The notes beneath the pieces are model-generated. The model searched no databases. It was not told where the DNA came from and saw only the letters and a list, made by a program, of their open reading frames with translations. Shown piece by piece: positions 25,449-34,801 of a DNA stretch of 49,101 bases. The position numbers and the translations under genes were made by a program. This stretch comes from DATKZH01 sp964475955 (lineage in GTDB: Bacteria; Planctomycetota; Planctomycetia; Pirellulales; Thermoguttaceae), in contig CAYYZY010000037.1 of the NCBI GenBank assembly GCA_964475955.1, positions 1-49,101 on the forward strand, read 5' to 3'. Each line of letters starts with the position of its first letter. The first letter of the stretch is position 1.

Positions 25449-28174
25449 GTAGTACCCCGACCGATTCGACCGATTCGACGGACAAGCGCGGCGGCCTCGC
25501 GTCGTGCCCGCTGTGCCAGAAGGCCGCGGGGCTTTGGGCCCCGGCGATGGACTGGCTCGACGACCGCACGGGGGCCCGGTTCGCCGTGCGGCGGTTCGCC
25601 GACCGGCCGGCGCGTCGCGGCGTCCCCTGGGACCGCCTCTGGCCGAGCATGATCGGCTTCACGTTCGTCGTCCAGCTCACCACGGGGTTCTTTCTCTGGA
25701 TGTTCTACAGCCCCAGCGCCCAGACCGCGTGGGAGAGCGTCTACTACCTCCAGAACGAGGTGACCGGCGGCTGGCTGTTGCGGGGCGTGCACCATTACGC
25801 GGCCCAGGTGCTGGTGGCCCTGGTCGGGCTGTATCTCGTCTATCTGGTGGTGCGCGGCCTGTACCGGGCGCCGCGCGAGGGCGTCTACTGGGTGGCCGTG
25901 CTGATGGGGCTCTGCTCGCTGGGACTTTGCCTGACGGGCGACCTGCTGGCCTGGGACCAGAACAGCTACGCCAGCACGCTGGTGCGCGTCAAGTTCGCCA
26001 TGCTCCTGCCCTGGATCGGCGACGACCTGTTCAAGCTCGTGGCGGGCGGCCCGACCTTCGGCCACCTCACGCTGACCCGGTTCCTCACCCTGCACATCGG
26101 TCTGCTCTCCACAGGTTTCCTGGGCCTGTTGGTGCTGCACGCGTGGCTCGCTCATCGGGCCGACCGCAAAGACCCGGCGGTGCGGCAGAAGCCCGGAAGC
26201 ACGTTCTGGCCCGACGGCCTGGTCTATCACGCGTGCTCCTGGCTGTTGGTGATGGTCGTGGTGGGGCTTTTGGTGGGGCACGTGTTCTCGGGCGGACACG
26301 GCGAGGCGGGCGTCGCGTTGGGCGCCCCGGCCGACCCCGACCCGGCCAACTTCTACGCGGCGGCCCGGCCCGAGTGGAGCTTCCGCGGCCTGTACCAACT
26401 CTCGAACCTCTTCCCCGGCGACGCGATTCCGTTGGTGGGCGTCTCCTGGAAGATCGTCCCCATCTTCGTCGTGACCGGCACGCTCGTGCTCGTGGTCCTC
26501 GCGTTCCCGTTCATCGGCCGCCTGAAATCCGGTTACTGGATCAACGTGGGGATCCTGGCGTTCGTGCTGGCGGCCCTCGTGTGGCTGTCGGCCGCTTCCT
26601 GGGCGCACGACTTCGGCGACGCGCAGTATCAGGCCGACCTGGCGGCGGGCGAGACCGACGCCGAGCGCGTCAAGGAGCTCGCCCGATCGCCGAGCGGGAT
26701 TCCGATCCGCGGGGCCCTCTCGCTGTTGCGCAACGACCCCAAGACCCAAGGGCCGATCCTCTATGAGAAGCAGTGCGTGATCTGCCACAACTACGGGGCC
26801 CCCGGCGACGAGGTGATCGCGGCCGATCCGTCTTCCGCCCCCGACTTGTACGGGTTTGCCGGCCGCCCCTGGGTCGCCGGCCTGCTCGACCCCGAGAAGG
26901 TAGGGGGGCCGCAATACTACGGCAACACGAAGTTCGCCACCGGAACGATGGTCCGCTACGTCGAAGGCCCGTTTGCCGAGTTGGAGGAGGCGGAACAGGA
27001 GGCGATCGTCGCCGCCCTTTCGGCGGAAGCCGGGTTGGCTTCGCAGAACGCCGCGGACCAAAGCGACGCGGCCCTGCTCGAAGAGGGACGCGGGCTGATC
27101 GTGCGCGAGTGCACGCGTTGCCACCGGTATCGCGAGGAGGGCGAGATCGGCCCGGCGCCGGTCTTGACCGATTACGGGTCGCAGGAGTGGATCGTGGGCA
27201 TCCTGGCCGACCCGACCCACCACTGGTTCTACGGCGCGCGCAACGACCGCATGCCCGTGTATCTCGAGGCACCGGCAGAGCCCGCCAAGAATCACCTTTC
27301 GGCCAACCAGGTCCAGCTCGTGGCCAACTGGCTGCGCGGCGAGTGGTACGAGCCCAAGGCGTCGGGCGACGGCGCGGAGGCCGACCCCCCGGCGATGCTC
27401 ACCGTCGGGAAGTGGACGGCCCGGCGCGCTGAGCAGGTCGCCCCTCCCAAGACCGACCTGGCCCAAGCCCGCATGCTCTTCCAGCGAGAACACTGCGCGA
27501 TCTGCCACGACCTGACCGGCGCGCCGGGCGGCGACCTTGCGGCCGACGACCCGTCGGCCCCCGACCTGGGCGGATTCGCCAGCCGGGAGTGGATTGCCGG
27601 GCTTCTGGACCCGGACCAGATCAGAACCCGCAAGTATTTCGGCAACTCGAAATTCCGCGGCAGCGACATGGCCAACTTCGTCGACGACATGCTCTCCAAC
27701 CTCGACGAGGAAGAACAGAAGGAGATCGAGTCGCTGGCGATCGCGCTGTCGGCCGAGGCCCGATTGCCCTCGCAACGCGAGATGGACGAGATGGACGAGA
27801 GGGACGCCGAGCGAATCGAGGAGGGCCGCGAGGCGTTCGACTACTGGGGATGCTTCGACTGCCACCGCTTCCACGACGAGGGCGACTTCGTCGGGCCCGA
27901 CCTGACCGGCTACGGGTCGGCCGAATGGCTCACGGCGTTCGTCTGCGACCCGACCGCAGGCGCATCGTCCCCAGCCGAGCAGCTACGCTTCTACGGCGAC
28001 GAGAACTGGGGGATGCCGTCCTACCGGACGTTCCGCCCCGAAACGGTCGAGGGCGATAGCCCCGAAGCCCTGGAGGCCCGCAAGGAGCTGGAAGCCAAGG
28101 AGGACCTCAACCTGCTCAGCGCCGGTGAGCTTCGCCTCGTCGTCGAGCTGATCCGCGGCGAGCTTTCCGAATAG
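25445..28174 (+). CDS. Cytochrome b fused to tetrahaem cytochrome c
   Basis: A 909-residue fusion. Residues 60-385 hold a cytochrome b core with the b6 and subunit IV parts joined; the Qo motif is PEWS (309-312) instead of PEWY. Haem ligands: helix D has His217 and His232 (14 residues between, as in b6), and helix B has His116, but the second position is Tyr130. The C-terminal half has four CxxCH sites: 444-448, 556-560, 684-688 and 803-807. The first pair resembles the second pair, so a dihaem unit was duplicated. The protein would receive electrons from quinol with the Rieske partner and pass them along its own haems. ATG 25445 overlaps the Rieske stop. Confidence 0.93.
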   Translation: MSSTPTDSTDSTDKRGGLASCPLCQKAAGLWAPAMDWLDDRTGARFAVRRFADRPARRGVPWDRLWPSMIGFTFVVQLTTGFFLWMFYSPSAQTAWESVYYLQNEVTGGWLLRGVHHYAAQVLVALVGLYLVYLVVRGLYRAPREGVYWVAVLMGLCSLGLCLTGDLLAWDQNSYASTLVRVKFAMLLPWIGDDLFKLVAGGPTFGHLTLTRFLTLHIGLLSTGFLGLLVLHAWLAHRADRKDPAVRQKPGSTFWPDGLVYHACSWLLVMVVVGLLVGHVFSGGHGEAGVALGAPADPDPANFYAAARPEWSFRGLYQLSNLFPGDAIPLVGVSWKIVPIFVVTGTLVLVVLAFPFIGRLKSGYWINVGILAFVLAALVWLSAASWAHDFGDAQYQADLAAGETDAERVKELARSPSGIPIRGALSLLRNDPKTQGPILYEKQCVICHNYGAPGDEVIAADPSSAPDLYGFAGRPWVAGLLDPEKVGGPQYYGNTKFATGTMVRYVEGPFAELEEAEQEAIVAALSAEAGLASQNAADQSDAALLEEGRGLIVRECTRCHRYREEGEIGPAPVLTDYGSQEWIVGILADPTHHWFYGARNDRMPVYLEAPAEPAKNHLSANQVQLVANWLRGEWYEPKASGDGAEADPPAMLTVGKWTARRAEQVAPPKTDLAQARMLFQREHCAICHDLTGAPGGDLAADDPSAPDLGGFASREWIAGLLDPDQIRTRKYFGNSKFRGSDMANFVDDMLSNLDEEEQKEIESLAIALSAEARLPSQREMDEMDERDAERIEEGREAFDYWGCFDCHRFHDEGDFVGPDLTGYGSAEWLTAFVCDPTAGASSPAEQLRFYGDENWGMPSYRTFRPETVEGDSPEALEARKELEAKEDLNLLSAGELRLVVELIRGELSE

Positions 28175-28205
28175 CGAGAGGCTCGGAGTCCTCGCGCGCC
28201 ACACT

Positions 28206-28278
28206 AACCCGAAGCGCCGGCGAGGCAAACCGCAAGCGAAGCGAACTGCAAGCAGGCTCCTCGCTGGCGCTTCGGGTT
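28206..28278. terminator. Inverted repeat between convergent genes, likely bidirectional terminator
   Basis: AACCCGAAGCGCCGGCGAGG (28206-28225) and its complement at 28259-28278 differ at one of 20 positions, so a strong hairpin can form. It sits between the cytochrome gene (plus, ends 28174) and the sulfatase gene (minus, ends 28294), both of which point at it, which suits a terminator for both. There is no U-tract. The arms match those of the tandem-repeat element at 20484-20616, so it is also a dispersed repeat. Confidence 0.6.
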
Positions 28279-28293
28279 GGTATCGACGCAGGT

Positions 28294-30234
28294 TCACTCT
28301 GAGGCCAGCCGTCGCACTTCGACGTAGAACGCGCCGCACAGCTCCTTGCCTTGCGCGTCGTAGAACCAGGTCTGAAGCTGCGACGGGCCGGCTTCGAGGC
28401 GGACCGTGAATCGGGCCGCCGTCTCGCTGCCCGAGACCGGCCGGGAGACGTCGACCCCGGCCACCTTGAGCCTCGCCCGGGCGATCGGAAGCGCCTTGCC
28501 CGCGGGGAAGACGCCGTCGACTCCCTCGTACTCCGGCAGGCCGGCCGAGAGCGGGGCGCCGGCCTCTTGCGGCCAGCGGCGAAGCGCGATCTCGTAACGC
28601 CCATCCCGCGCGATCTCCACGTGCCACGGCCCGTTCATCACCGGCAGGGGACGCCCGCCCGGCAGCGATCCCTCGACGACCGGCACGCCGAGTAGCCGTA
28701 TGTCGAACGGCTGGGCGGCCGGCACGAGCTTCGTCGCCAGCCAGTCGAGCGACGAGAGCCGCGCCGGGTTCTCGCGGTCGGAGCCGAGCACGATCCGCTC
28801 GAACCGGTCGAGCGTCGGTTCCACGTCCGACCACCAGCGCTGGTAGTGACCGCGCATCCGGGCGACCACCTCCGGGTGTTTCGAGGCCACGTCGTGTTTC
28901 TGCCCCGGATCGTCGCCCACGTGATACAGCTCGTCGCCATGGACGAGGCGCCACCGCTTCCAGAGCACGGCGGCGTCGTGCTTCTGCGGGTGCGTAGGGT
29001 CGAGCCCGCCGTACTGGACGACGATCATTCGCTCGTCGAGATCCGGCTGAGGCCGGCCCCGCAACAGGGGCGCGAGGCTGATTCCGTCGGGCGGGTCGTC
29101 GGGCGCCTGGAGCCGGCAGAGGTCGACGAGCGTGGGGAGCACGTCGGTGGCGTGGGCGAGGGCGTCGACGTCGCCCGGGGCGCGCAGCCCGCCGCGGGGC
29201 CAGCGCAGGAAGCACGGCACGCGGTGTCCGCCCTCGTACAGGCTGGCCTTGGCCCCGCGCATGCCGGCGTTGTACACGTTGATGCCGCCGGTGCCGCCGT
29301 TGTCGGTCATGAAGATCAACAGGGTGTCGTCGCGGAGGCCCGTTTCGCGGAGCATGCGGTCGAGCCGGGCCATGTTCTCATCGAGGTTGGCGATCATGGC
29401 GAAGAACCCCGCGGTGTCGCGGTCGAGCTCCCGGTAGGGCTGGCGGAACTCTTTCGGGGCGAAGAACGGCCCGTGCGGGGCGTTGGTCGAGATGTAGGCG
29501 AAGAAGGGCCGGTCGGCCTTGCGGCACTGGCGGATCCACGCCGCCGCTTCGCGGAACCAAACGTCGCTGCAGTAGCCGGCGAACTGCCTGATCGGGACGG
29601 CCCCGCGCCGGCCGGCCGGGTGATCGCGGAAGAAGTCGTCGAAGTAGTCGTTGTTCCAGTAGTCGGGCGTGGAGGTGATGCCCCAGCCGAGGTGGTACAC
29701 GGCCCGATCGAAGCCGCGGTCTTGCGGGCGGTGGGGGTAGTTGTCGCCCAGGTGCCACTTGCCGAAGATGCCGGTCGCGTAGCCGCTTTCGGCGAACGCC
29801 TCGGGCAGGGTGGCCAGCCCGCGCCGAAGGAAGGTGCGCCCGGAGCACGCGCAATAGGCCCCATTGCGCAGGGCGTCGCGCCCGGTCATCAGCTCGCCGC
29901 GCGTGGGCGTGCACATGGGGGCGACGTGGAAATCGACCAGCCGAATGCTCTCGCGGTGGAGGCGATCGAGATAGGGCGTCTCGAGCACGGGGTTGCCGTG
30001 GCAGGAGAGGTCGCCGTAGCCCTGGTCGTCGGTGAGCACGAGGACCACGTTGGGCCGCTGGAGATCATCTGCGGCCCAGCCGGTGGTTGCGGCGGCGGCC
30101 GCCAGGCAAACGGGGAGCAGGGCGAGCCGAAGAAGGCTGGCCCCTCCCAGTCGGGCCCTCGGCGCGCGGCGAGCCGCTTGGCGCGGGGGTCCCATTTCGA
30201 TGATGCCTCGAAGCGATCTTGAGCCGCTGGCCAT
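28294..30234 (-). CDS. Sulfatase with signal peptide
   Basis: A 646-residue type I sulfatase from the ATG at 30234, which has GGAGG nine bases upstream. A basic N-terminus leads to a hydrophobic stretch (LLRLALLPVCLAAAAA) and a likely cleavage near residue 55, so it is exported. The Cys of the formylglycine site is Cys108 in CTPTRGELMTGR, and DDQGYGD near 69 supplies metal ligands; the FGKWHLGD and TDNGG blocks are also present. The C-terminal 150 residues are an extra beta-rich region after the usual fold (from about 490). Family members remove sulfate from polysaccharide or other esters; the substrate cannot be told. An in-frame extension to 30522 covers a response regulator remnant on the other strand and is rejected. 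Confidence 0.93.
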   Translation of the reverse strand: MASGSRSLRGIIEMGPPRQAARRAPRARLGGASLLRLALLPVCLAAAAATTGWAADDLQRPNVVLVLTDDQGYGDLSCHGNPVLETPYLDRLHRESIRLVDFHVAPMCTPTRGELMTGRDALRNGAYCACSGRTFLRRGLATLPEAFAESGYATGIFGKWHLGDNYPHRPQDRGFDRAVYHLGWGITSTPDYWNNDYFDDFFRDHPAGRRGAVPIRQFAGYCSDVWFREAAAWIRQCRKADRPFFAYISTNAPHGPFFAPKEFRQPYRELDRDTAGFFAMIANLDENMARLDRMLRETGLRDDTLLIFMTDNGGTGGINVYNAGMRGAKASLYEGGHRVPCFLRWPRGGLRAPGDVDALAHATDVLPTLVDLCRLQAPDDPPDGISLAPLLRGRPQPDLDERMIVVQYGGLDPTHPQKHDAAVLWKRWRLVHGDELYHVGDDPGQKHDVASKHPEVVARMRGHYQRWWSDVEPTLDRFERIVLGSDRENPARLSSLDWLATKLVPAAQPFDIRLLGVPVVEGSLPGGRPLPVMNGPWHVEIARDGRYEIALRRWPQEAGAPLSAGLPEYEGVDGVFPAGKALPIARARLKVAGVDVSRPVSGSETAARFTVRLEAGPSQLQTWFYDAQGKELCGAFYVEVRRLASE

Positions 30235-30360
30235 CGTCCCCATCCTCCGTCTTCGCGTGCCCGGCGCATGCGCGGCGATCTCCGCGCGAGGCGTCCAGAA
30301 TAGCACGGGCGGTGGGGCGGTGCAAAGCGGCGCCGCGGTCGGCCGGCGGGGGGATGGTTG

Positions 30361-30531
30361 GCGGAACGTCGCCGGAAGATCGGGGCGTTCGGATACGACT
30401 CGAAGCACTGCATGCGAGCCTTCCGCGAGGGCTGCGAGTGCTACGTCACCAAGCCGGTCAGCCGGTCGGATCTGCTCAGAAAGGTGCGCGAGCTGGGCTT
30501 GCTCGACGCACAGCCCCCTCAACCGGCCTGA
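30361..30531 (+). pseudogene. Remnant of a response-regulator receiver domain
   Basis: Read on the plus strand from 30361 the frame gives KIGAFGYDSKHCMRAFREG and then CYVTKPVSRSDLLRKV, the C-terminal third of a CheY-like receiver domain with the conserved Lys-Pro pair (TKP). The stop is TGA at 30529. The first two thirds, with the phosphorylated Asp, are not found upstream, so this is a decayed fragment. An internal ATG at 30412 would give only 39 residues. It overlaps the end of the convergent endonuclease-like gene by 13 bases. Seen by eye; a homology search would settle it. Confidence 0.6.
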
Positions 30532-31304
30532 AGCCGACCGAACGTCGCACCCACCGGGGCGGAGGACGCGGCCCGGGCGTCGACGGGGGAGCGGACCTCG
30601 AATTCGGCGACGATGGGAAGATGGTCCGACGCCTGCCTCGCCACCGCCGTCGACACGGCGAAGCTCGCCACGGGGTGCAGGCCGCCCCGGAAGTAGACCC
30701 GGTCGAGGCCGCCCAGCGGCAGCGCGGCCGGGAAGGTTCGGCCGTGCCGCACGGCCTCAAATCCCGCCGGCTCCAGCAGGCGGGGGCCGAGCGTGCCGTA
30801 GACGTCGTTGAAATCGCCCGCGGCAACCACCGGGGTCGGGTGGCCAAGCGCGAGCATGCCGCTTTCGAGCAGGCGGCGGAGTTGCAGCCTGCGCTCAAAC
30901 GCGGCCAGTCCGAGATGAAGGTTGCACAGCCGCAGTCGGCAGCGCTCGCCGAAGGGAAGACGGCACCACGCCACCAGGGCTCGGCGCCGCTTCTTCCAGC
31001 CCACGGTCAGGTCGAGGTGTTCGATCTCCTCCAGCGGGAACCGGCTGAGGATGGCGTTGCCGTAGGCCCCGCGCCCGACGCGCACGTTGGCCTGGTAGGC
31101 GCGGTGCGGAAGTCCCAGTGCATCACCCAGCAGGTCGACCTGACGATGGCCGTCGGACCGCGGCACGCCGTCGTCGACTTCCTGCAACAGGGCGACGTCG
31201 GCCCGGCAGTGGTGCAGCGTGGCGATGGTCCGTTCGGGCCGGTATCGCCGGTCCACGCCGCCGATGCCCTTGTGGATGTTGTAGGTGATCAGGCGTAACC
31301 GCAC
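30519..31304 (-). CDS. Endonuclease/exonuclease/phosphatase family protein
   Basis: A 261-residue single-domain member of the superfamily that cleaves phosphodiester bonds in DNA, RNA or lipid headgroups. The catalytic set is visible: ITYNIHKG (N8), QEVDDG (E42), GDFNDVYG and the terminal SDHLPIVAEF with Asp-His. Length is normal. No signal peptide is seen. Substrate is not predicted; relatives include phospholipase-like and nuclease-like proteins. The 3' end touches the receiver-domain remnant. The gene stands alone on the minus strand, with a gene-free stretch upstream. Confidence 0.88.
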   Translation of the reverse strand: MRLRLITYNIHKGIGGVDRRYRPERTIATLHHCRADVALLQEVDDGVPRSDGHRQVDLLGDALGLPHRAYQANVRVGRGAYGNAILSRFPLEEIEHLDLTVGWKKRRRALVAWCRLPFGERCRLRLCNLHLGLAAFERRLQLRRLLESGMLALGHPTPVVAAGDFNDVYGTLGPRLLEPAGFEAVRHGRTFPAALPLGGLDRVYFRGGLHPVASFAVSTAVARQASDHLPIVAEFEVRSPVDARAASSAPVGATFGRLQAG

Positions 31305-31884
31305 GGCAACTCATTTCGAAGGGTGGAGCATGGGAGGCAGGAGGGGCCCACTGGAAGCGGCCCGTTCGGTTGGGTGCGGTCGCGGCGTACCGCCCGGCGC
31401 GCCGATCCCCAGGTCGCGCCACCGCGGGATTCCTCGGAAAACCGAAAGCTTCGTGCCCACCCTCCCAAAGCTCCGGCGAGGAGGAGCTTGCGACAAAAGT
31501 CATTTGCTCGCTTGCACTTAAAGTCGGCCTTCGCGACGTCGCCGGCGTCCTTTTCGGGGCCGGCGCGGCCTTCCCATGAGGCGCAGCGGGCGAGGAAGTC
31601 CCCCCATTGTACATCAAGTGTCGGAGCCCGCAAATGAGGCTTTGCCAGGCACGCCAATCCGAGCGGGAGCCGCCGGCGCCCGAGGCGGGCCAGGCGGGAG
31701 CCCCAGCTTGCGTTGATCTTCGCGCCCCGGTGGATAGGATGGAGGTCGACCGGGAAACCGCACCGGCGCCGTCACCATGAAAGGGTCGAGGCACGGGCCC
31801 CGCGCGCTTCCGTTGGTTCGTGCCGTGATCGAGTCGTTCCCCGTCAGCCGGCTCGGCGCCGTTTTTTGCCGAAGGAGAATCCCC
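31305..31884. other. Gene-free stretch before the second sulfatase
   Basis: No gene is recognised. The frames that cross it are short or antisense shadows with odd composition. The only structure noted is AGCTCC/GGAGCT at 31471-31490, a short hairpin. A ribosome site at 31871-31877 belongs to the next gene. Confidence 0.4.
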
Positions 31885-33369
31885 ATGAACCGCCATCCCG
31901 ACCGCCGTACCACGCGGCGTCGATTCTTGATCGCAGCGGCGCAGGCGGGCGGCCCGTTGGCCCTCTCGGCCCTGGCCCACACGAAGGCCGTTGCGGGCTC
32001 GCAGCGCGCGCCCAACGTGCTCTGGATCATGACCGACGACCACCGGCCCGACTCGTTGGGGTGCAGCGGGCCGGAGGTGATCCGCACGCCGAATATCGAC
32101 CGGATCGCGCGGCGCGGGGTCCGGTTCCGGCACGCGTTTTCGCAGGACCCGATCTGCACGCCGTCGCGGTCGTCGATCATCACGGGCCGCTACTGCCACG
32201 CGATCGGGGTCATGTCGAACCGGAACCGGCTGGGCGCCGACGCCCCGTACCTCACGCGCCCGCTCCAGGCGGCCGGCTACCGGCTAGTCAACGTGGGCAA
32301 GAAGCCGCCTTCGCCGAAGATCTTCGACGTCCACGTGCGTCCCTCCGGCTACGGCGGCCCGGGGGCCACGCCCTACGAGCTGAAGGCGCCGTTCGCCGGC
32401 CGGGAGGAGGAGCTAGGCGTTCTGCACCTGAAGGAGGAGTTTCCCGTCATCATCGCGGGCAGGTACCCGCTGCCGGCCGACCAGACGGAGCCGGCGATCA
32501 CGGTTTCCCATGCGATCCGGCTCGTGGAAGCGGGCCTGAAGCCGCCCTGGATGCTCCGTATCTCCACGATCGCCCCGCACACGCCCATCCTCGCACCGGA
32601 GCCTTTTGACACGATGGTCGACCCCGCGCGCGTCGAGTTCCAGGCGCCGACCGAGGAGGAGCTGGCCGCGAAGCCTCGCTGGGAGCGCGAAATGCTGCGC
32701 GCCTGCCAGGGCAGCACCCACCTGAGCGAGGAAGCGGTGCGCCGGTCGCGCGCCTGCTACTACGGCCTGGTTTCCCACGTCGACGACCAGATCGGGCGCC
32801 TCCTGGCCGCCATGGAAGAGCGGCGCCTGTTGGATGACACGCTGGTGGTCGTCACCTCCGACCAGGGCGTTTGCCTGGGCGAGCACGGCCTGTTCATGAA
32901 ACGCAACTTCTACGAGCAGAGCGCCGGCGCGATCCTCATCGTCTCGTGGCCCGGGCACCTGCCCGAGGGAACGGTGGTCGATGAGCCGGTCGAGCTGGTC
33001 GACGTGATGCCCACGATCCTCGACGCGGCGGGCGTGCCCCGGCCGACGACCGTCCAGGGGCGCAGCCTGCTCCCGTTGATTGCGGGCGACGAGCCGGGGC
33101 GCGACGCCGTGTTCAGCGAGATCGAATTCACGCTGCCGCAGTTCGACCGCTACTACCTGCCCAACAGCCGCCGCGTGATGGTGCGCACGCCGGAGTGGAA
33201 GATGTCGTACTTCGTCGACCGATCGGGCGCGGCGCGCGACGGCGACCTCTACCATCTTGCGGACGACCCGGACGAGCTGCGCAACCTATGGGCCGACAAG
33301 ACGTACGCCGACGTCGTCGCCCGGCTCGAACGACGCGTCGCCCGGTGGGACCGCCAGACAAAGGCCTGA
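31885..33369 (+). CDS. Sulfatase with Tat signal
   Basis: A 494-residue type I sulfatase. The N-terminus carries a twin-arginine export signal (TTRRRFLIAAA at 10-20). The formylglycine site is Cys91 in CTPSRSSIITGR; the first metal site is MTDDHRPD and the later one TSDQGVCLGEHG. Start ATG 31885 has GAAGGAG seven bases upstream; an in-frame extension to 31777 has no domain. It differs clearly from the sulfatase at 28294 (no extra C-terminal domain, different blocks), so they probably act on different substrates. No sulfatase-maturase gene is adjacent; the maturase would be supplied from elsewhere. Confidence 0.94.
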   Translation: MNRHPDRRTTRRRFLIAAAQAGGPLALSALAHTKAVAGSQRAPNVLWIMTDDHRPDSLGCSGPEVIRTPNIDRIARRGVRFRHAFSQDPICTPSRSSIITGRYCHAIGVMSNRNRLGADAPYLTRPLQAAGYRLVNVGKKPPSPKIFDVHVRPSGYGGPGATPYELKAPFAGREEELGVLHLKEEFPVIIAGRYPLPADQTEPAITVSHAIRLVEAGLKPPWMLRISTIAPHTPILAPEPFDTMVDPARVEFQAPTEEELAAKPRWEREMLRACQGSTHLSEEAVRRSRACYYGLVSHVDDQIGRLLAAMEERRLLDDTLVVVTSDQGVCLGEHGLFMKRNFYEQSAGAILIVSWPGHLPEGTVVDEPVELVDVMPTILDAAGVPRPTTVQGRSLLPLIAGDEPGRDAVFSEIEFTLPQFDRYYLPNSRRVMVRTPEWKMSYFVDRSGAARDGDLYHLADDPDELRNLWADKTYADVVARLERRVARWDRQTKA

Positions 33370-33502
33370 ATCCGGCGCGGCTGACCGGCGGGGGCCGGCC
33401 CCGTACAATGCGCGACGCCGACCGAGACGGCGGGCCACCTCGGACCGCGGGCTCGCTGCGCTCGAGCACAGCCGTCCCCCCGAGTTCCGCAACGCGCCAA
33501 CT

Positions 33503-34801
33503 TCACTCGGCCGACAGGTCGGCGCAGACCAGCTCCTTGTCGTTGCGCGCGAACACGTGGCGGTAGGCGAAGGCCGGGTGCGACCAGGTCACGCCGTCGC
33601 GGCGACGCAACTGCTCCCGCGTGGGATCGATCAGCTTCGCCCGGCTGATCTCGTCGAACCCTTCGGGCGTGAGCCGGCCGACGATCAGCTCGCCGCATTC
33701 GTTGAACATCCACGTGCGCTCGCCGTGCCGGATGAGGTGGATCGTGGCGAAGCGGTTCTCGGGCACGGCGGTTCTGTCTTCCCAGAGGTGCTCGCCCGAG
33801 GCGAGGCGCAGGCAGCGGAGCACGCCGCGCCCGTCGGCGCCGTAAACGTGCTCCGACTGGATGAAGGGGGTGGAGATCAGGCAGTGCAGGGCCTTGCCGT
33901 CGGCCGAGTCCTGCCGGCGACGGTGCCATTTCACTTCAGCCTTCGGCGTGTCCTGATCGAGTCGCAAGAGCAGCGTGCCCTTGTGGGCGTCGGAGATGAG
34001 CAGCAGGTCGTCTTGCACCACGGGCGTGGCGATGCCGATGGGCCACTTCTCCCACGGCCAGGGGTGTTCCCACAGGAGGCGGCCGGTGCGCGGGTCGAGC
34101 CCCACGACGCGGTCGCCCGTCAGGCAGACGAGCACGCGCAGGCCGGCCTGGTCGACGACGATCGGGGCGGCGTACGAGGCGTCGTCGCCCAGCGCGGTCC
34201 ACCGCTCGCGGCCGGTTCGCTTGTCGAAGGCGCACAGGCACGCGTCGGCGCCGCCGATCTGCACGATCACGAGGTCGTCCTCGACGACCGGTGCCGCGGC
34301 GATGCCCCAGTTGGGCATGCGGACGTCGTACTCGCTTCGCAGGTCGCGGTTCCAGGCGACCGCGCCCGAGGCGGCGTCGAAACAGAACAGGTGCCCCGCC
34401 GCGCCGAGGCTGTAGGCCCGCCCTTCGTCCACCAGCACCGAGGCCCGCGGGCCGGCCGTGTAACCGAAGCCCTCGTAAGGGCAGTCGTAGCTGTACGACC
34501 AGATCTTCTCGCCCGTCTGCCAGGCGAAGCAGTGCACGCGCTCCAATTCCCTCGGCTTGGTGACGCGGTCGGTCACGTAGACCCGGCCGGCGGCGACCGT
34601 GGGGCCGCTGTAGCCGCTGGAGATCGGCACGCTCCACTTCCGCTCGATCTGGGGTGCATCGAACCGCTCGAGGACGCCGGTCTCGGCCCACACGCCGTCG
34701 CGGTTCGGACCCCGCCACTGGGGCCACTCGTCGGCCTGCGAACCGTCGAAAGCCGGGAAAAGGCAGAACAGCAGTACACTGGCGAAACGGGCAAGCTTCA
34801 T
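33503..34801 (-). CDS. PQQ-type beta-propeller protein
   Basis: A 432-residue secreted protein with the repeated WD-like blades of PQQ-binding-like propellers. The signal peptide is MKLARFASVLLFCLFPAFD with a likely cut near residue 23, directly followed by EWPQWRGPNRDG, the opening motif of a planctomycete family that often lies near sulfatases and carbohydrate genes. Blades repeat patterns such as CFDAASG, AFDKRTGRERW and GLDPRTGRLLW. No PQQ-dependent dehydrogenase residues were identified, so a binding or scaffold role is as likely as an enzyme. The frame to 34990 is rejected because it reads through a simple repeat. Confidence 0.88.
   Translation of the reverse strand: MKLARFASVLLFCLFPAFDGSQADEWPQWRGPNRDGVWAETGVLERFDAPQIERKWSVPISSGYSGPTVAAGRVYVTDRVTKPRELERVHCFAWQTGEKIWSYSYDCPYEGFGYTAGPRASVLVDEGRAYSLGAAGHLFCFDAASGAVAWNRDLRSEYDVRMPNWGIAAAPVVEDDLVIVQIGGADACLCAFDKRTGRERWTALGDDASYAAPIVVDQAGLRVLVCLTGDRVVGLDPRTGRLLWEHPWPWEKWPIGIATPVVQDDLLLISDAHKGTLLLRLDQDTPKAEVKWHRRRQDSADGKALHCLISTPFIQSEHVYGADGRGVLRCLRLASGEHLWEDRTAVPENRFATIHLIRHGERTWMFNECGELIVGRLTPEGFDEISRAKLIDPTREQLRRRDGVTWSHPAFAYRHVFARNDKELVCADLSAE

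Noticed and set aside
25403..27874. Minus-strand open frame of 823 codons
   Set aside because: Antisense shadow of the cytochrome gene, with no recognisable motif and a composition of Arg, Gly and Val typical of shadows.
30235..30522. Longer start for the first sulfatase
   Set aside because: The extra residues are antisense to the receiver-domain remnant and the ATG at 30234 has a good ribosome site and a signal peptide right after it.
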